Part shown: positions 27,350 to 35,902 of the stretch, one piece after another | How the letters are laid out: each line of letters opens with the position of its first letter | Numbering within the stretch: the first letter of the stretch is position 1 | Source: Streptomyces sp. NBC_00078 | GTDB lineage: Bacteria > Actinomycetota > Actinomycetes > Streptomycetales > Streptomycetaceae | Direction: 5' to 3' | DNA length: 64,000 nucleotides | Assembly (NCBI RefSeq): GCF_026343335.1 | Contig: NZ_JAPELX010000001.1 | Coordinates: 1,736,001-1,800,000, forward strand | Position numbers and translations under genes: made by a program | Notes under the pieces: model-generated | Told to the model about the DNA's origin: nothing | The model's database searches: none | The model's input: only the letters and a program-made list of their open reading frames with translations

Positions 27350-28021
27350 ATGGCAGTCACCGACGAGGCGATCGAGAAAATCAAGGGAATGATCGTCTCC
27401 GGCAAGCTGCGCCCCGGCGACCGGCTGCCCAAGGAGAGCGAACTGGCCGCCGAGCTCGGCCTCTCCCGCAACTCCCTGCGGGAGGCCGTGCGCGCCCTGT
27501 CGCTGATCCGGATCCTGGACGTACGGCAGGGCGACGGCACGTATGTGACCAGCCTCGACCCGCAGCTGCTGCTGGAGGCGATGAGCTTCGTCGTGGACTT
27601 CCACCGCGACGACACAGTCCTTGAGTTCCTGGCGGTGCGGCGCATCCTGGAGCCGGCCGCCACGGCGATGGCGGCCTCCCGGATCAGTGAGCAGCAACTG
27701 GGCGCGCTCTCGGCCCAGTTGGACAAGCTCGGGGACGCGCCGTCGGTGGAGGAACTCGTCGCCTGCGACCTCGACTTCCACCGGGGCATCGTGCAGGCCT
27801 CCGGCAACTCGGTGCTGTGCTCGCTCATGGACGGCCTGTCGGGGCCGACCACCCGGGCCCGCATCTGGCGCGGCCTGACCCAGGAGGACGCGGTCAGCCG
27901 CACCCTGCACGAGCACCGGGCGATCCTGGCCGCCCTGCGCGACCGGGACGCGGAGGCCGCGCGGTCCTGGGCGACGGTGCACATCGCGAGCGTGGAGCAG
28001 TGGCTTCGCTCCACGCTGTGA
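27350..28021 (+). CDS. GntR-family regulator, FadR (FCD) subfamily
   Basis: 223 residues. Winged HTH at the N-terminus: AIEKIKGMIVSGKLRPGDRL, KESELAAELGLSRNSLREAV, RALSLIRILDVRQGDGTYVT. The C-terminal FCD helical effector domain has the metal-ligand pattern FLAVRRILEPAATAMAA, DLDFHRGIVQASGN and LHEHRAILAALRDRDAEAAR. Such regulators bind carboxylic acids. GGAGG lies 7 bases before ATG 27350. It stands between the glycerol operon and the PAC2 gene with no obvious target beyond its own repeat-rich promoter. Confidence 0.9.
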   Translation: MAVTDEAIEKIKGMIVSGKLRPGDRLPKESELAAELGLSRNSLREAVRALSLIRILDVRQGDGTYVTSLDPQLLLEAMSFVVDFHRDDTVLEFLAVRRILEPAATAMAASRISEQQLGALSAQLDKLGDAPSVEELVACDLDFHRGIVQASGNSVLCSLMDGLSGPTTRARIWRGLTQEDAVSRTLHEHRAILAALRDRDAEAARSWATVHIASVEQWLRSTL

Positions 28022-28183
28022 GGGCCCGGGCGCCCCGGGTAAGGCTCGGCCGGCCAGGGGTGTTCATGGGTGGCGAACGGGGCAGTGATGCGTTCACTCC
28101 CCCGTGCAAGGGGGCTGCGGGCGCCCCCGCCGCACGCCGTAAGGTTGGGTGGTCAAGCGAGGGCACGTCGGAAGGAGGCCTGG

Positions 28184-29164
28184 GTGATCGAGCTCGAGGG
28201 GGTTCCCGAGCTGATCGACCCGGTCATGGTGGCCGCGTTCGAGGGCTGGAACGATGCCGGCGACGCCGCCTCCACCGCGGTCGCGCACCTGGACAGGGAG
28301 TGGAAGGGCGAGGTGTTCGCGGCGCTGGACGCCGAGGACTACTACGACTTCCAGGTGAACCGTCCCACGGTGTGGATGGACGGCGGCGTGCGCAAGATCA
28401 CGTGGCCGACGACAAGGTTGTCGGTGGTCCGGGTCGGCGGTGAGAAGCCGCGCGATCTCGTCCTCGTCCGGGGTATCGAGCCGTCGATGCGGTGGCGCTC
28501 GTTCTGCAACGAGCTGCTGGGTTTCGCGCACGAGCTGGGCGTGGAGCTGGTCGTGGTGCTGGGCGCCTTGCTGGGCGACACCCCGCACACGCGTCCGGTC
28601 CCGATCAGCGGCACCACGTCCGACGCGGACCTGGCGCAGCGCATGGACCTGGAGGAGACCAAGTACGAGGGCCCGACGGGCATCGTCGGTGTCCTGCAGG
28701 AGGCCTGCACGCACGCGGGCGTCCCGGCCGTCTCCCTGTGGGCAGCGGTGCCGCACTACGTGTCGCAGCCGCCGAACCCGAAGGCGACGCTGGCCCTGCT
28801 CAACCGCCTGGAGGACCTGATCGACGTGCGCATCCCGCTGGGCGAGCTGCCCGAGGACGCGCGCGCCTGGCAGGTCGGCGTGGACCAGCTGGCCGCCGAG
28901 GACAGCGAGGTCGCCGAGTACGTCCAGACGCTGGAGGAGGCCCGGGACACCGCGGAGCTGCCGGAGGCCACGGGCGAGGCGATCGCCCGCGAGTTCGAGC
29001 GGTATCTGCGGCGCCGGGACGGGTCGGGTCCGTCGAGCGGCGGGCACGCGACCGCGGACGGCAGCGACGGCCCGTCGTACCGGCGGGACAACCCCGGCGG
29101 CCGTACGAAGCCCCCGAAACCACCCAAACCGGATCCGGAGGACGACGAGTCCCCGGAGGAGTGA
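28184..29164 (+). CDS. PAC2-family protein
   Basis: 326 residues, PAC2 (proteasome assembly chaperone 2-like) family, widespread in actinobacteria and of unknown role. Landmarks: VMVAAFEGWNDAGDAASTAV near the N-terminus, RDLVLVRGIEPSMRWRSFCN, VVVLGALLGDTPHTRPVPIS and LWAAVPHYVSQPPNPKATLA. The C-terminal 45 residues are a low-complexity Gly/Pro/Asp tail. GTG 28184 is chosen because GAAGGAGG precedes it. The family name comes from a eukaryotic proteasome chaperone. This genome does have a proteasome, about 21 kb to the left, but any link is inference. Confidence 0.88.
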   Translation: MIELEGVPELIDPVMVAAFEGWNDAGDAASTAVAHLDREWKGEVFAALDAEDYYDFQVNRPTVWMDGGVRKITWPTTRLSVVRVGGEKPRDLVLVRGIEPSMRWRSFCNELLGFAHELGVELVVVLGALLGDTPHTRPVPISGTTSDADLAQRMDLEETKYEGPTGIVGVLQEACTHAGVPAVSLWAAVPHYVSQPPNPKATLALLNRLEDLIDVRIPLGELPEDARAWQVGVDQLAAEDSEVAEYVQTLEEARDTAELPEATGEAIAREFERYLRRRDGSGPSSGGHATADGSDGPSYRRDNPGGRTKPPKPPKPDPEDDESPEE

Positions 29165-29170
29165 GCGAGT

Positions 29171-29205
29171 GAAGGGCGGTGCGCCGGGCGCACCGCCCTT
29201 CTTGT
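29171..29205 (+). terminator. Terminator after the PAC2 gene
   Basis: A perfect 13-bp stem (GAAGGGCGGTGCG with its complement) and a 5-base loop, then CTTG. It starts 7 bases after the stop. Confidence 0.85.
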
Positions 29206-29383
29206 CGCCCGGACGGCCGCGCACGTGTTGCCCGGACGCCCGCGCCGACGCGCGCGAAGATCGTCACCTTTGGCCCGATTGAGGCGTGACACCTATTTTC
29301 AGCCGGAATGCACACGTTGCCCAATTCAACTTGCATCAAACCGAGTTGGGGTGAAAACACTCTGGACGCCTCGGCGCGCGCGT

Positions 29384-29990
29384 GCTTGGTTGTGCAGCGA
29401 CGGCGCACCCGCACGGACCGAACCGAAGGGAGCGGTACCGACGAGCGACCAGGTACAGCCGGCGCAGGGTCCCGGGGCCGGTGGTCCCGGCCCCGACGGA
29501 GCGGGATTCACCTATCGAGGAGCCGAGCAGGAACTGATCGTCGTCGCCAGTGCCGAGACCCGGCTGCGCCCGGACCGAAGGCGTCCGTTCGGCGGCCGGT
29601 GCCGATGTCTCAGCGCTCAACATGTTCCTCGGCGACGAACAGCTCGTACTGCAGCCGCTGTTCGGCAGCGAGGAGCGACTCCAGCAGTCCACCCCCACGC
29701 CGGGCGACCAGAACGTGCCCGACCTCGCGCTGTTCTACCGGGTGCGGGGCGGGGAGAGCCGCGCCCAGGAGCCGCGGTCGCGGATCGCCGCCCTGCCGGG
29801 GATCGACACGGCGTACGTGAACCGGGCGCCGTTCCCGCGACGGTGGCCGACGACGACCGCCGTCTGAAGGAAGGTGCCCCGGTCACCCCCGACTTCAGCA
29901 GCCGCCAGGGCTGTCTGGGCCCGGCGCCCGAGGGGCTCGACCCCACTGGGCATGGCAGCGGCCCACTCGCCGAACGTCCTGCGCAGCGTC
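29384..29990 (+). pseudogene. Frameshifted, truncated remnant of a secreted protease-like gene
   Basis: No single frame is open, but three consecutive blocks in two frames read as one protein. Block 1: GAGFTYRGAEQELIVVASAE (to about 29570). Block 2, other frame: GVRSAAGADVSALNMFLGDE, LALFYRVRGGESRAQEPRSR, IAALPGIDTAYVN (to about 29835). Block 3, back in the first frame: VADDDRRLKEGAPVTPDFSS then RQGCLGPAPEGLD. From memory this resembles the region ahead of the catalytic domain in streptomycete subtilisin-like (S8) proteases; the catalytic part is absent. At least two frameshifts plus a 3' deletion are needed. The boundaries are approximate. Upstream 29206-29383 may keep its old promoter: CCCAATTC and GAGTTGGG form an imperfect inverted repeat there. 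Confidence 0.6.
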
Positions 29991-30033
29991 CGCGTCCAGC
30001 GGGTCTGAGCGCTGCCTGAATGACGGCGCGCAC

Positions 30034-30076
30034 ACGAAGGGGCGCTTCCTCCGCAAAAAAAGCGCCCCTTTTTCGT
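30034..30076. terminator. Bidirectional terminator
   Basis: An 11-bp stem (AAGGGGCGCTT with its complement, 30037-30047 and 30060-30070) and a 12-base A-rich loop. It is followed by TTT on the plus strand and by A/T-rich bases on the minus strand. It lies between the protease remnant and the convergent mshC gene. Confidence 0.85.
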
Positions 30077-30093
30077 GCCTGCGGCGGGAGTGG

Positions 30094-31323
30094 CTACAGG
30101 GCCACGCCCAACAGCGCGTCCACAGCCCGCGATACGACACCGGGCGCGCCGATGTCGGTACCGCCCTCGGCGTCCTGCCGCGCGGCCCAGCGGTCGACCG
30201 CGGCGAGCGCGGCCGGGGCGTCCAGGTCGTCGGCGAGGGCCTCGCGGATCTCCTCGACGAGTGCCTCGGCGGGCGGCCCGTCGGGACGGGACACGGCGGC
30301 GCCCCAGCGGCCGAGGCGGGCCACGGCGTCCTGGAGGACCTGGTCCGTCCACTCCCAGTCGGACCGGTAGTGGTGGGCGAGCAGTGCCAGCCGGATCGCG
30401 GCCGGGTCCACGCCGTCGCGGCGCAGCTTCGACACGAAGACCAGGTTGCCCTTGGACTTGGACATCTTCTCGCCGTCGAGGGCGACCATGCCGGCGTGGA
30501 CGTACGCCTTGGCCATGGGGAACTGGCCGGTCAGCACCTGGGCGTGCGAGGCGCCCATCTCGTGGTGCGGGAAGACGAGGTCGGAGCCGCCGCCCTGCAC
30601 GTCGAAGCCCATGCCGAGGTGGTCCAGGGCGATGGCGACGCACTCGATGTGCCAGCCGGGCCGGCCACGGCCGAGCGAGCCGCCGTCCCAGCTGGGCTCG
30701 CCCTCACGGGCGGCCATCCACAGCATCGGGTCGAGCGGGTTCTTCTTGCCCGGACGGTCCGGGTCGCCGCCGCGCTCGGCGGACAGCAGCCGCATGGCGG
30801 ACGCGTCGAGGCCCGAGACCTTGCCGAAGTCGGGGTCGGACTCGACGGAGAAGTAGGTGTCGCCCTCGAGTTCGTAGGCGGCACCGGCGTACCGCAGCCG
30901 TTCGACGAGCGGCACGATGCCGGGTATCGCCTCGACCGCGCCGATGTACTGCTGCGGGGGCAGCATCCGCAGGGCGGTCATGTCCTCGCGGAACAGGGTC
31001 GTCTGCTGCTCGGCGAGGGCGACCCAGTCGACGCCGTCACGGTGCGCCCGCTCCAGCAGCGGATCGTCGACGTCGGTCACGTTCTGGACGTAGTGAACCT
31101 GCCGCTTGGTGTCGAGCCACACGCGCTGAACGAGGTCGAACGCGTTGTAGGTCGCCGCGTGACCGATGTGGGTCGCGTCGTACGGCGTAATGCCGCAGAC
31201 ATAGATACGGGCGACGGGACCGGGGTCCAGGGGGACCGAACCGCCGGTCGCGGTGTCGTGGATCCTCAGGTCGCGGCCCTGACCAGGCAGGGCGGGGACC
31301 TCGGAAGCGGGCCAGGCATGCAT
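30094..31323 (-). CDS. mshC: Mycothiol biosynthesis ligase MshC
   Basis: ATP-dependent ligase joining cysteine to GlcN-Ins (1-D-myo-inosityl 2-amino-2-deoxyglucopyranoside), the penultimate step of mycothiol synthesis. 409 residues, a homologue of cysteinyl-tRNA synthetase lacking the tRNA-binding domain. Visible motifs: [20 protein letters not shown] with Cys43 (zinc) and [50 protein letters not shown] 31323 gives [20 protein letters not shown]; further upstream in-frame sequence is not protein-like. A hairpin lies 54-85 bases upstream. It shares orientation with the SCO1664-family, DUF3090 and phosphatase genes. Confidence 0.96.
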   Translation of the reverse strand: MHAWPASEVPALPGQGRDLRIHDTATGGSVPLDPGPVARIYVCGITPYDATHIGHAATYNAFDLVQRVWLDTKRQVHYVQNVTDVDDPLLERAHRDGVDWVALAEQQTTLFREDMTALRMLPPQQYIGAVEAIPGIVPLVERLRYAGAAYELEGDTYFSVESDPDFGKVSGLDASAMRLLSAERGGDPDRPGKKNPLDPMLWMAAREGEPSWDGGSLGRGRPGWHIECVAIALDHLGMGFDVQGGGSDLVFPHHEMGASHAQVLTGQFPMAKAYVHAGMVALDGEKMSKSKGNLVFVSKLRRDGVDPAAIRLALLAHHYRSDWEWTDQVLQDAVARLGRWGAAVSRPDGPPAEALVEEIREALADDLDAPAALAAVDRWAARQDAEGGTDIGAPGVVSRAVDALLGVAL

Positions 31324-31376
31324 GTCATGAGCGTAACCGGACGGATGTTCCGCATACGAACCGGACCGGGCCGGAT

Positions 31377-31408
31377 GGCCGGTAAGGAGCTCTTGCGCCT
31401 TACCGGCC
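31377..31408 (-). other. Hairpin in the mshC leader/intergenic region
   Basis: A perfect 11-bp stem (GGCCGGTAAGG with its complement) and a 10-base loop lie between the SCO1664-family stop (31660) and the mshC start (31323). There is no T-run. It may end the upstream transcript or be an mshC leader structure. The remaining gap 31409-31659 shows no gene that I can support. Confidence 0.5.
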
Positions 31409-31659
31409 GGTGTGCAGGTGCGGTGTCGGACAGTGTGCTGCCAGTGCCCCGACAGGCAACGTTCGCCCCGTCGCGGCGCCCGGCACGCTCCCCACTGCCT
31501 CAAGGGCGTGGGAGGTGCCCCCCGCTCGCCGCACCGGCCGAAAGCCCAAGTACGTCCAGTACGAGGGCCCGCACCCGGCACTCCCCCAGCCTCCGGCCGG
31601 ACGGACCCCCAGAGCACGCACCGGACGCCGCTCCTTACGCAAACGTTGTCCGCCGGGCA

Positions 31660-32487
31660 CTAGACGGGCGGCCACGGAATGGCCGGCCACTCCCCGCTCG
31701 GCTCCGGGTGCTTGCCGGTCTGCAGCAGTACGGCGACACGCGCGCGCGTGGCGTCGAGTTCGGCGCCGGTGATCAGCGCGGACAGACGGGCGGCCAGCGC
31801 TCCCTGCTCACCCAGGGCTTTCTGAAGGCCCGTGAGGACGTCGACCGCGTCGGGCGTCAGCGGCTCCCCCGCCCACCCCCACAGCAGCGTCCTCAGCTTG
31901 TTCTCGGTGTTGAAGGTCACCCCGTGGTCGATCGCGTAGAGCCGGCCGTCGGCCGTCGGCAGCAGGTGGCCGCCCTTGCGGTCCGCGTTGTTGATCACGG
32001 CGTCGAGCACGGCGAGCCGGCGCAGCCGCTCGTCGTCGGCGTGCACCAACAGCGCCGTCTGCCCCTCACCGACCTCCGCGAGGCCGATCGCCTTCCAGCC
32101 CGGCTCGGGCTCCTCAGCGTCCGCCAGGGCGAGCAGCTCTGGCGCGTCCCCTTCGGCGGAGACCTCGATCCACAGCTGGACCATCCCCTCGCCGTACGGG
32201 CCCTCCCGCAGCACGGTGGGCGGCACGAGCCCCCAGCCGGTCATCTCGGAGACCTCGTGCGCGGCCACCTCGCGCCGGGCGAGGTTGCCGTCGGGGAAGT
32301 CCCACAGGGGCCGCTCACCGGCGACGGGCTTGTAGATGCAGGCCGTCTCCCGGCCCTCATGGGAGATCGTGCAGTACAACGCGGCGTTGGACGCCTCGCG
32401 GATACGGCCGCGCACGGTGAGCTCGCCGCTGGTGAGCAGTTCGACGGGCGTCACGCTCCGCGGCGGTATCCGTTCTGGCGCGGACAT
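31660..32487 (-). CDS. SCO1664-family protein, PI3/PI4-kinase-like fold
   Basis: 275 residues, conserved in actinobacteria beside mshC. Residues resembling a phosphatidylinositol-kinase-like active site are visible: a nucleotide-loop region CIYKPVAGERPLWDFPDG with Lys, a catalytic-loop-like LDAVINNADRKGGHLL, and YAIDHGVTFN in place of DFG. Biochemical activity is unknown. ATG 32487 is chosen because GGAAGG lies 7 bases upstream; this start overlaps the end of the DUF3090 gene by 37 bases, suggesting translational coupling. Forms a conserved trio with DUF3090 and the histidine phosphatase. Confidence 0.8.
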   Translation of the reverse strand: MSAPERIPPRSVTPVELLTSGELTVRGRIREASNAALYCTISHEGRETACIYKPVAGERPLWDFPDGNLARREVAAHEVSEMTGWGLVPPTVLREGPYGEGMVQLWIEVSAEGDAPELLALADAEEPEPGWKAIGLAEVGEGQTALLVHADDERLRRLAVLDAVINNADRKGGHLLPTADGRLYAIDHGVTFNTENKLRTLLWGWAGEPLTPDAVDVLTGLQKALGEQGALAARLSALITGAELDATRARVAVLLQTGKHPEPSGEWPAIPWPPV

Positions 32488-33041
32488 ACGTGTCCTTCCG
32501 GGTCGAGGGGGAGGCTGCACAGCGGGCACGGCGGACGCCCGGCGTTGACGACGTCCAGGGCGCGCTTGGCGAAGGCTCTCGCCTGCACGCCGGTCAGCCG
32601 GACCCGCAGCATCGGGGGCCCGTTCTCCTCGTCCTGGAGGAGGCGTTCCTCGGCCTCGGCGAGGTCCTCCTCGGAGTCGGCGTCCAGCTCCACGAGGGCC
32701 TGCGCCTCGACGATCATGCGCTGCTCCTCGCCGTCCCAGGCGAGGGCCATGGTGCCGACCCGGAACTCCTCCTCGACGGGGGTGTCCAGCGGCTCCGTGT
32801 CGGAGATCTCGGCGGAGGCCACGGCCGGGACGGCGGCGCTGCCGCCACTGCGCCGTACGACCTCGTCGAGCAGTTCGTCCATGCGCTCGGCAAGGGCGGC
32901 GACCTGTGTCTTCTCCAGGGCCACGCTGGTCACACGGGGGCCTGCGACGGCCTGGAGGAAGAACGTACGGCGTCCGGGCATACCGACCGTACCGGCCACG
33001 AAACGGTCCGGGGGGTCGAAGAGGAACACCTGACGGGACAC
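32451..33041 (-). CDS. DUF3090 family protein with C-terminal zinc ribbon
   Basis: 196 residues, function unknown. It begins MSRQVFLFDPPDRFVAGTVG, the conserved opening of the family, and ends with CPLCSLPLDPEGHVCPRQNG, where two CxxC-like pairs suggest a small zinc ribbon. The middle is acidic (DADSEEDLAEAEERLLQDEE). GTG start with AGGAGACAGG upstream. Lies between the histidine phosphatase and the SCO1664-family gene in a set that is syntenic with mshC across actinobacteria. Confidence 0.85.
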   Translation of the reverse strand: MSRQVFLFDPPDRFVAGTVGMPGRRTFFLQAVAGPRVTSVALEKTQVAALAERMDELLDEVVRRSGGSAAVPAVASAEISDTEPLDTPVEEEFRVGTMALAWDGEEQRMIVEAQALVELDADSEEDLAEAEERLLQDEENGPPMLRVRLTGVQARAFAKRALDVVNAGRPPCPLCSLPLDPEGHVCPRQNGYRRGA

Positions 33042-33110
33042 GTCCTGTCTCCTGGATTCGTGGATGGGTGCGGCGCTACTGCGACCGCTTCACCCTACTG
33101 CGCCCGACGA

Positions 33111-33797
33111 TCACGGTGCGCCCGCACCGCCCCCGACCGTGGCGTCCTCGGCCGGGGGCTCCTCGCGCGGCGCCAGGGACGTGAAATCGCCGGTGTCACC
33201 GAGGCGCACGAGGAACGGCCTCAGGCGTGTGTAACGGATGGCGGTGATGGAACACGGTTCAACGGAAATCCTCTGGAAGAGGTCGAGATGAAGTCCGAGT
33301 GCGTCCGCGACAAGAGACTTGATGACGTCGCCGTGCGAGCACATGAGGTACACGGTGTCGGCGCCGTGGTCGCGCTCCACGCGCGCGTTCCACTCACGTA
33401 CGGCTTCGGCGGCGCGGGTCTGCATCGCGCGCATCGACTCGCCGCCGGGGAACGCGGCGGCGGAGGGGTGCGCCTGCACCACCTGCATCAGCGGGTCGTC
33501 CGCGAGCTCGGCGAGCTTGCGGCCGGACCAGTCGCCGTAGTGGGCCTCCCCGATCCGTTCGTCGGTGTGGGGGGTCAGTTCAGGACGGGCGTCCAGAAGC
33601 GGTCGCACCGTCTCCTGGCAGCGTTGCAGCGGGCTGCTGACGACCTCGCGTATCGGCAGCTCGGCGAGCCGCCCGGGCAGCGCGGCGGCCTGTGCGGCGC
33701 CGCGCTCGTCGAGTGCGACACCGGGCGTCCAGCCGGCGAGCACGCCCTCGGTGTTGGCGGTGGAACGTCCGTGCCGGACCAGGATCAGCGTGGGCAT
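33111..33797 (-). CDS. Histidine phosphatase family protein (MSMEG_4193 type)
   Basis: 228 residues. The phosphohistidine motif LILVRHGRSTANTEG opens the protein, followed by VVSSPLQRCQETVRPLLDAR, EAHYGDWSGRKL and the second catalytic His in VYLMCSHGDVIKSLVADALG. The substrate is unknown. ATG 33797 places the catalytic RHG near the N-terminus as usual. No Shine-Dalgarno is visible, so the mRNA may be leaderless. Divergent from corA with only 62 bases between starts, and upstream of the DUF3090 gene. Confidence 0.88.
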   Translation of the reverse strand: MPTLILVRHGRSTANTEGVLAGWTPGVALDERGAAQAAALPGRLAELPIREVVSSPLQRCQETVRPLLDARPELTPHTDERIGEAHYGDWSGRKLAELADDPLMQVVQAHPSAAAFPGGESMRAMQTRAAEAVREWNARVERDHGADTVYLMCSHGDVIKSLVADALGLHLDLFQRISVEPCSITAIRYTRLRPFLVRLGDTGDFTSLAPREEPPAEDATVGGGAGAP

Positions 33798-33859
33798 GGG
33801 GCCAAGGGTAGGCGCACGCCCGGGTGCGTCCATGGGCGGACGGCGGGAGAATACGCTCC

Positions 33860-34858
33860 GTGATCGTCGACTGCGCCATCTACCGGGACGGGCACCGCAC
33901 GGAGGGGCCCGAGGACGTCTCCGACGCCCTGGCTCAGTGCCGTCGCGGACCGGACGACTTCGTGTGGATCGGTCTGTACGAGCCGACGGAGAAGGAGTTC
34001 GAGCGGGTCACCGAGGAGTTCGGGCTGCACCCGCTGGCCGTCGAGGACGCCCTCACCGCGCATCAGCGCCCCAAGCTGGAGGTGTACGACGACTCGCTGT
34101 TCCTGGTCCTCAAGCCGGTCGGGTACGAGAAGGAGAGCGACATCGTCACCTCCGGCGAGGTCATGGTCTTCGTCGGCGACTCGTTCGTGGTGACCGTGCG
34201 GCACGGCGAGGAGGCGCCGCTCGCGGCCGTGCGGCAACGGCTGGAGGAGGAGCCCGAGATGCTCCGGCACGGGCCGACGGCGGTGCTGTACTCGATCGCC
34301 GACGCCGTGGTCGACCACTACCTGGAGGTGGCGGCCGAGCTGAGCACCGACCTGGAGGAACTGGAGGCGGAGGTGTTCTCGCCGACCGGCGGGGGCTCGC
34401 GGCACACGGCGTCCCGCATCTACTCCTTCAAGCGGCAGATCCTGGAGTTCCGCAGGGCCACGGGCCCGCTGGCGCAGCCGCTGGACCGCCTCAGGGGCGG
34501 CGGTCTCCTCGGCGGGCGGGTGCCCTTCGTGCACGAGAAGGCACGGCCCTTCTTCCGGGATGTCAGTGACCACCTCACGCGCGTGAACGAGTCCGTGGAG
34601 GGCCTGGACCGGCTGGTCTCGGACGTGCTGTCGGCGCATCTCGCGCAGATGAGCGTCCGGCAGAACGACGACATGCGGAAGATCTCCGCGTGGGCGGCCA
34701 TGGCCGCGGTCCCCACGATGATCGCGGGAATCTACGGCATGAACTTCGACCACATGCCGGAGCTGCACTGGACCGTGTCGTACCCGGCGGTGATCCTGGC
34801 GATGGCCGTTCTCGAAGTGCTGCTCTTCCGGCTGCTCAAGCGCCGGGGATGGCTGTAG
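33860..34858 (+). CDS. corA: CorA-type magnesium/cobalt transporter
   Basis: 332-residue CorA-family divalent cation channel. A large cytoplasmic N-terminal domain (IVDCAIYRDGHRTEGPEDVS onward), a long helix rich in Glu, then two C-terminal membrane helices. The signature YGMNFDHMPELHW (GMN) lies between them, at the external loop. Basic C-terminus LLKRRGWL. GTG 33860 is chosen; it has no ribosome site and TACGCT-like bases lie just upstream, so it is probably leaderless. It is convergent with the ferritin-like gene, one base apart. Confidence 0.92.
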   Translation: MIVDCAIYRDGHRTEGPEDVSDALAQCRRGPDDFVWIGLYEPTEKEFERVTEEFGLHPLAVEDALTAHQRPKLEVYDDSLFLVLKPVGYEKESDIVTSGEVMVFVGDSFVVTVRHGEEAPLAAVRQRLEEEPEMLRHGPTAVLYSIADAVVDHYLEVAAELSTDLEELEAEVFSPTGGGSRHTASRIYSFKRQILEFRRATGPLAQPLDRLRGGGLLGGRVPFVHEKARPFFRDVSDHLTRVNESVEGLDRLVSDVLSAHLAQMSVRQNDDMRKISAWAAMAAVPTMIAGIYGMNFDHMPELHWTVSYPAVILAMAVLEVLLFRLLKRRGWL

Positions 34859-34859
34859 G

Positions 34860-35648
34860 TCAGGCGAACTCGGGCGCCGTCGTGGTGGATCCGCCGAGTG
34901 CGTCGCGGCGCTCGGGCATCCGCAGGCTCACCATCCGCCGCCAGCCCGCGGCCCGCTCGTACGCGTAGACGGCGTGGATACCGGCGGCGAGCACCGCCGA
35001 CTTGGCCCTCGGCCAGCCGAGGATGCGTCCCATGTGGTCCATGACGGCGAGGCTGACGTCCCGGTAGACGCGGATCTCGGCTAGCGCGCACTCGCGCAGC
35101 GTCCGCTGGATCGCCCGGCCGTGTCCTGCGTACGCGAAGCGCAGCAACTCCTCGTTGCAGTAGGCCAGGTGGTTGTCCTCGTCGTTCGAGATCATCTTCA
35201 CTGCACGCCCGATGTCGGGGTGGTCGGCGAAGTGCCTGCGCAGGAGTTCCATCTGCTCGCAGGCGCGCTGTTCGGTGACCCGGCTGTGTGCGAGGTAGGT
35301 GACGATGTCCTGCACGGTGAGCGCCTCTTCGCTCCTGAGCTTCTCGTGGGCGAGGCCGATGCCGTGCTTCTCCAGGAGCATCGTGTAGTCGGTCTCGGGC
35401 GGTACGGGAACCGGGTCGAGGCCACGCTTCCTCATCAGGGCGTTGAAGATCCGCCCGTGTTTGTCCTCGTCCGCGCCGTGCCGGGTGATCTTGGGGGCGA
35501 GCGCACGTTCGCCCTCCGGTACGAGCGTGGCGATGCGGGCGTTCTCCCAGCCGCCCTGTGACTCCCCGCTGGCCGCGATGGAGCAGAACAGCGCGAAGGA
35601 GTCGTCGCCGTCGAGGATCTCCTGGAACAGGCTCTTTGCCGAAATCAT
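34860..35648 (-). CDS. Ferritin-like diiron protein
   Basis: 262 residues, mainly helical. Carboxylate/His pairs in successive helices fit a ferritin-like diiron site: ITRHGADEDKHGRIFNALMR, SRVTEQRACEQMELL and MISNDEDNHLAYCNEELLRF. Its reaction is unknown; such proteins may be oxidases or rubrerythrin-like. ATG 35648 is chosen because GAGAGG lies 8 bases upstream. A candidate promoter is -35 TTGACT (plus-strand 35711-35716) with -10 TGGAAT about 18 bases on, and a perfect palindrome TGTTGCAACA (35732-35741) lies just beyond, a possible operator. Confidence 0.8.
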   Translation of the reverse strand: MISAKSLFQEILDGDDSFALFCSIAASGESQGGWENARIATLVPEGERALAPKITRHGADEDKHGRIFNALMRKRGLDPVPVPPETDYTMLLEKHGIGLAHEKLRSEEALTVQDIVTYLAHSRVTEQRACEQMELLRRHFADHPDIGRAVKMISNDEDNHLAYCNEELLRFAYAGHGRAIQRTLRECALAEIRVYRDVSLAVMDHMGRILGWPRAKSAVLAAGIHAVYAYERAAGWRRMVSLRMPERRDALGGSTTTAPEFA

Positions 35649-35830
35649 CGTGGGCACCTCTCTGCAGGACTCGCAGAATTCGCCGGATTCCACCGGATCC
35701 GCAAAGAACGAGTCAAATGCGGCTTTGGGGGTGTTGCAACAGATGTGTCCGACAACTCCGCCAAAAGGAGGACCCACGGGGTCACACCGGGAGCGTAACC
35801 GCGCGGGCCCGGGCGCGTTGTTCCCCGTGA

Positions 35831-35871
35831 CGGCCGTGGCGGGGAAGACCCCCGAGCCCCCACCACGGCCG
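35831..35871 (-). terminator. Terminator after the LLM oxidoreductase gene
   Basis: CGGCCGTGG (35831-35839) pairs with CCACGGCCG (35863-35871), with a further G/C-rich hairpin inside the loop. It lies 32 bases past the oxidoreductase stop. The rest of 35649-35902 contains the ferritin-like gene promoter. Confidence 0.65.
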
Positions 35872-35902
35872 CAGACAATCCAGCCCCGATGTCCGGCCCG
35901 TG

